Source: an uncultured Clostridia bacterium
Lineage (GTDB): Bacteria > Bacillota > Clostridia > Oscillospirales > CAG-272
Reading direction: 5' to 3'
DNA length: 6,319 nt
NCBI GenBank assembly: GCA_937892405.1
Contig: CALAFS010000026.1
Span: 1-6,319 of the forward strand
This document shows, in pieces, positions 4,485 through 6,319 of this stretch. The stretch's first letter is position 1. The number at the start of each line of letters is the position of its first letter. The translations under genes were made by a program, and so were the position numbers. The notes under the pieces are model-generated. The model did not search any database and was not told the origin of the DNA. It worked only from the letters and a program-made list of their open reading frames with translations.

Positions 4485-5582
4485 ATGTACCGTCCGCCCC
4501 GTCCCCTGTGGAAGAGAATTCTCCGCGCCGCCCTGTCCGTCCTCCTGCTCGTCGCACTCCTGTTTGTCGGGTATGTCGCCTACCTTCTGATCGACTATCA
4601 CAGAATCCCCGATGCCATCGCCCTCGATGTGGCGGACAAGACCGATGCCCGCGTCCGCACCGGGGAAGAGTATACGCTTCTTTCCTACAACATCGGATTT
4701 GCCGCCTATACCCCCGATTTCGGATTTTTCATGGACGGCGGCGCTGAGAGCCGCGCCGCCTCGGAGGCATCCGTCCGTGCGAACATGGCGGACATTCTTG
4801 CCTACCTCCGCGCGGAGAACGATGATTTTCTCATGCTTGAGGAGGTCGACCTCTCGGCGACCCGCACCTACGGCGTCGATGAGCGCGGACTTCTGATCGA
4901 CGGTCTTTCCGCCTATTCGTCCGTCTATGCGCTGAACTATGACAGCTCCTATCTCTTTTATCCCTTTCACCGCCCGCACGGGAAGACGAAGTCGGGGCTT
5001 CTCACCTTTTCAAAGTATCACATCGCTTCCTCGGAGCGCCGCTCCCTCCCCGTCGAGCAGTCTCTGATGAAATTCTTCGACCTTGACCGCGCCTATACCG
5101 TCACCCGCCTTCCCGCAGAGGACGGGCGGGAACTCGTTCTCTATACCGTTCACCTCTCCGCCTATACCTCCGACGGTACCGTCGCGACAAAACAGCTTGA
5201 AATGCTCCTCTCGGACATGCAGGCGGAATATGAAAAAGGGAACTACGCCGTTGCGGGCGGCGACTTCAATAAGGACCTGCTCGGTGACAGTGCCGCGATC
5301 TTCGGCATCAGCGGAGAAGGGCAGACCTGGGCACAGCCGATCCCGCCCGAGGCGTTTGACGGCGTCGACATCCGTCTTGCCGCTCCCTTCGATCCCGATC
5401 ACCCCGTCCCCTCTTGCCGCAACGCCGACGGACCCTATACCCCCTCGCAGTTCGTCCTGACGGTGGACGGCTTTCTCCTCTCGCCGAATGTCACGGAGGT
5501 GAAGAGCGAGGTGATTCCCCTCGATTTTGCCTACTCGGATCACAACCCTGTCCGCCTCACCTTCCGCCTCGGCGGAGAGTGA
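4485..5582 (+). CDS. Membrane-anchored endonuclease/exonuclease/phosphatase (EEP) family protein
   Basis: This is a 365-residue protein. A basic N-terminus (PLWKRILR) is followed by one hydrophobic segment at about residues 14-36 (AALSVLLLVALLFVGYVAYL). The charge pattern suggests N-in, with the catalytic domain outside the membrane. Residues 63-362 carry the EEP motifs in order: LLSYNI with Asn69, FLMLEEVD with Glu120, TVHLSAY with His223, GGDFNKD with Asp260 and Asn262, TVDGFLLS with Asp328, and the terminal SDHNPV with Asp352 and His353. All metal- and phosphate-binding positions are present, so it is likely an active Mg-dependent phosphoesterase. The family includes nucleases, phosphoinositide phosphatases and sphingomyelinases, and the substrate cannot be read from sequence. 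An outward-facing domain would favour phospholipids, sugar phosphates or extracellular DNA. It is a single gene with its own consensus promoter. No clear U-tailed terminator follows; a hairpin lies at 5653-5689. Confidence 0.88.
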   Translation: MYRPPRPLWKRILRAALSVLLLVALLFVGYVAYLLIDYHRIPDAIALDVADKTDARVRTGEEYTLLSYNIGFAAYTPDFGFFMDGGAESRAASEASVRANMADILAYLRAENDDFLMLEEVDLSATRTYGVDERGLLIDGLSAYSSVYALNYDSSYLFYPFHRPHGKTKSGLLTFSKYHIASSERRSLPVEQSLMKFFDLDRAYTVTRLPAEDGRELVLYTVHLSAYTSDGTVATKQLEMLLSDMQAEYEKGNYAVAGGDFNKDLLGDSAAIFGISGEGQTWAQPIPPEAFDGVDIRLAAPFDPDHPVPSCRNADGPYTPSQFVLTVDGFLLSPNVTEVKSEVIPLDFAYSDHNPVRLTFRLGGE

Positions 5583-5652
5583 AAAACTTGCCGATCGTTT
5601 CTTTTTTCGGTTGAAGTAATTGTCCGCAAGCACCCGACGACAGACGCCGCCA

Positions 5653-5689
5653 TGCCGAGAAGAACATCCCCCGGTTCTTCCTTTCGGCA
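5653..5689. other. Long bulged hairpin downstream of the EEP-family gene
   Basis: TGCCGA plus GAAGAAC (5653-5665) pair with GTTCTTC (5674-5680) and TCGGCA (5684-5689). This gives 13 base pairs with a 3-base bulge and an 8-base loop. It lies 71 bp after the stop codon. There is no T-run on the plus strand, so a terminator role is uncertain. It could mark an mRNA 3' end or a remnant repeat. Confidence 0.5.
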
Positions 5690-5728
5690 CACCGCGACAA
5701 CTTCCGCACTTTATTTATGACCGTTCTA

Positions 5729-5757
5729 TTGACAAACCGTGCCGTGACTGTTATAAT
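5729..5757 (+). promoter_or_regulatory. Perfect consensus SigA-type promoter of the CapE-like gene
   Basis: TTGACA (5729-5734), 17 bp, then TATAAT (5752-5757) with an extended -10 TG. The predicted start is near 5764, with a leader of about 45 nt. A 13-bp palindrome, ATAATTAAATTAT (5753-5765), covers the -10 and start point, and ATTTTAT/ATAAAAT (5767-5773, 5776-5782) is a second AT-rich dyad in the leader. Confidence 0.93.
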
Positions 5758-5807
5758 TAAATTATCATTTTATTTATAAAATATGTGACGAAAAGAAAGG
5801 AACTCTC

Positions 5808-6319
5808 ATGTCACTCTTCAAAGATAAAACCCTGATGATTACCGGCGGTACCGGATCGTTCGGAAACGCGGTGCTGAACCGCTTTTTGAAAACCGACATC
5901 GGCGAGATCCGCGTCTTCTCCCGCGATGAGAAAAAGCAGGACGACATGCGCCACGAATTTCAGGCGAAAATGCCCGAAGTTGCCGATAAAATCAAGTTTC
6001 ACATCGGCGATGTCCGCGACATCCAGTCGGTGCGTAACGCGATCTACGGCGTGGATTACATTTTCCATGCCGCCGCCCTGAAGCAGGTGCCTTCCTGTGA
6101 ATTCTTCCCGATCGAAGCCGTGAAAACCAATGTCCTCGGTACGGAAAATGTCCTTACCGCGGCGATCGAAGCGGGGGTGAAGAGTGTCATCTGCCTCTCG
6201 ACTGATAAGGCGGCGTATCCCATCAACGCGATGGGCGTCACCAAGGCGCTCGAAGAGCGCGTCGCGGTCGCGAAGTCCCGTACCGTCTCTCCCGAGAAGA
6301 CGAAAATCTGCTGTACCCG
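5808..6319 (+). CDS. UDP-N-acetylglucosamine 4,6-dehydratase, CapE/FnlA type (N-terminal half, runs off right edge)
   Basis: The first 170 codons are present and the frame is open at the edge. This extended-SDR, NAD(P)-binding enzyme is expected to dehydrate UDP-GlcNAc at C4/C6. In capsule and O-antigen pathways the inverting type makes the precursor of N-acetyl-L-fucosamine. Visible motifs are the Rossmann loop TGGTGSFGN (12-20), FSRDEKKQDD (37-46), GDVRD (67-71), HAAALKQVPSCEFFP (87-101), KTNVLGTENV (106-115), LSTDKAAYPINAMGVTK (130-146) with Asp133 and Lys134, and AKSR. The usual SDR catalytic tyrosine of YxxxK is methionine here (Met142, Lys146), as in Staphylococcus aureus CapE. This separates it from PseB, which keeps the tyrosine. 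The full family length is about 340 residues. AAAGGAA lies 5 bp before the ATG. Epimerase and reductase partner genes would be expected to the right. Confidence 0.9.
   Translation, partial: MSLFKDKTLMITGGTGSFGNAVLNRFLKTDIGEIRVFSRDEKKQDDMRHEFQAKMPEVADKIKFHIGDVRDIQSVRNAIYGVDYIFHAAALKQVPSCEFFPIEAVKTNVLGTENVLTAAIEAGVKSVICLSTDKAAYPINAMGVTKALEERVAVAKSRTVSPEKTKICCT

Overview
The window looks like chromosomal DNA of an anaerobic, Gram-positive member of the Clostridia, possibly Oscillospiraceae/Ruminococcaceae-like. I infer this from four things: a PduL-type phosphotransacylase transcribed with a NifU-like Fe-S scaffold protein of a type I know from Clostridia, a TepA/ClpP-like protease, strong consensus SigA promoters (TTGACA-N17-TATAAT, often with an extended -10 TG) combined with AGGAGG-like ribosome binding sites, and fairly GC-rich coding DNA separated by AT-rich gaps. 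The species cannot be named from this sequence.

Layout. On the minus strand, 785-213 encodes PduL (acetyl-CoA/acetyl-phosphate exchange). It is followed 23 bp later by the start of a NifU-like Fe-S scaffold gene that runs off the left edge (189-1). Both sit behind one promoter (850-878). Divergent to them, tepA (946-1632, plus) encodes a ClpP-fold serine peptidase. Next on the plus strand, behind its own promoter, is a protein with a 150-residue Lys/Pro/Ala/Glu-rich linker and two C-terminal DUF1508 (YegP-like) repeats (1722-2627), closed by a clear intrinsic terminator (2640-2683). About 450 bp without a gene follows (2684-3134). It holds two copies of a short palindromic repeat, a possible third left end and other hairpins.

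The right half starts with glyA (serine hydroxymethyltransferase, minus, 4310-3135). It is divergent from a membrane-anchored endonuclease/exonuclease/phosphatase-family protein (plus, 4485-5582). The two are driven by back-to-back promoters that are mirror images about a single axis (4372/4373). After a 225-bp gap with a hairpin and a perfect consensus promoter, the window ends inside a CapE/FnlA-type UDP-GlcNAc 4,6-dehydratase gene (5808 to edge). That gene is probably the first of a surface-polysaccharide locus continuing to the right.

The genes are mostly housekeeping: acetate/acyl-phosphate metabolism, Fe-S assembly, protein quality control, one-carbon metabolism and cell-envelope sugars. 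They form separate transcription units rather than one pathway. I do not see an obvious new multi-gene system. The most interesting items are the symmetric divergent promoter, the repeat pair whose hairpin is preserved despite sequence change, the inverted repeat over the DUF1508-gene promoter, and the unusual architecture of that DUF1508 protein.
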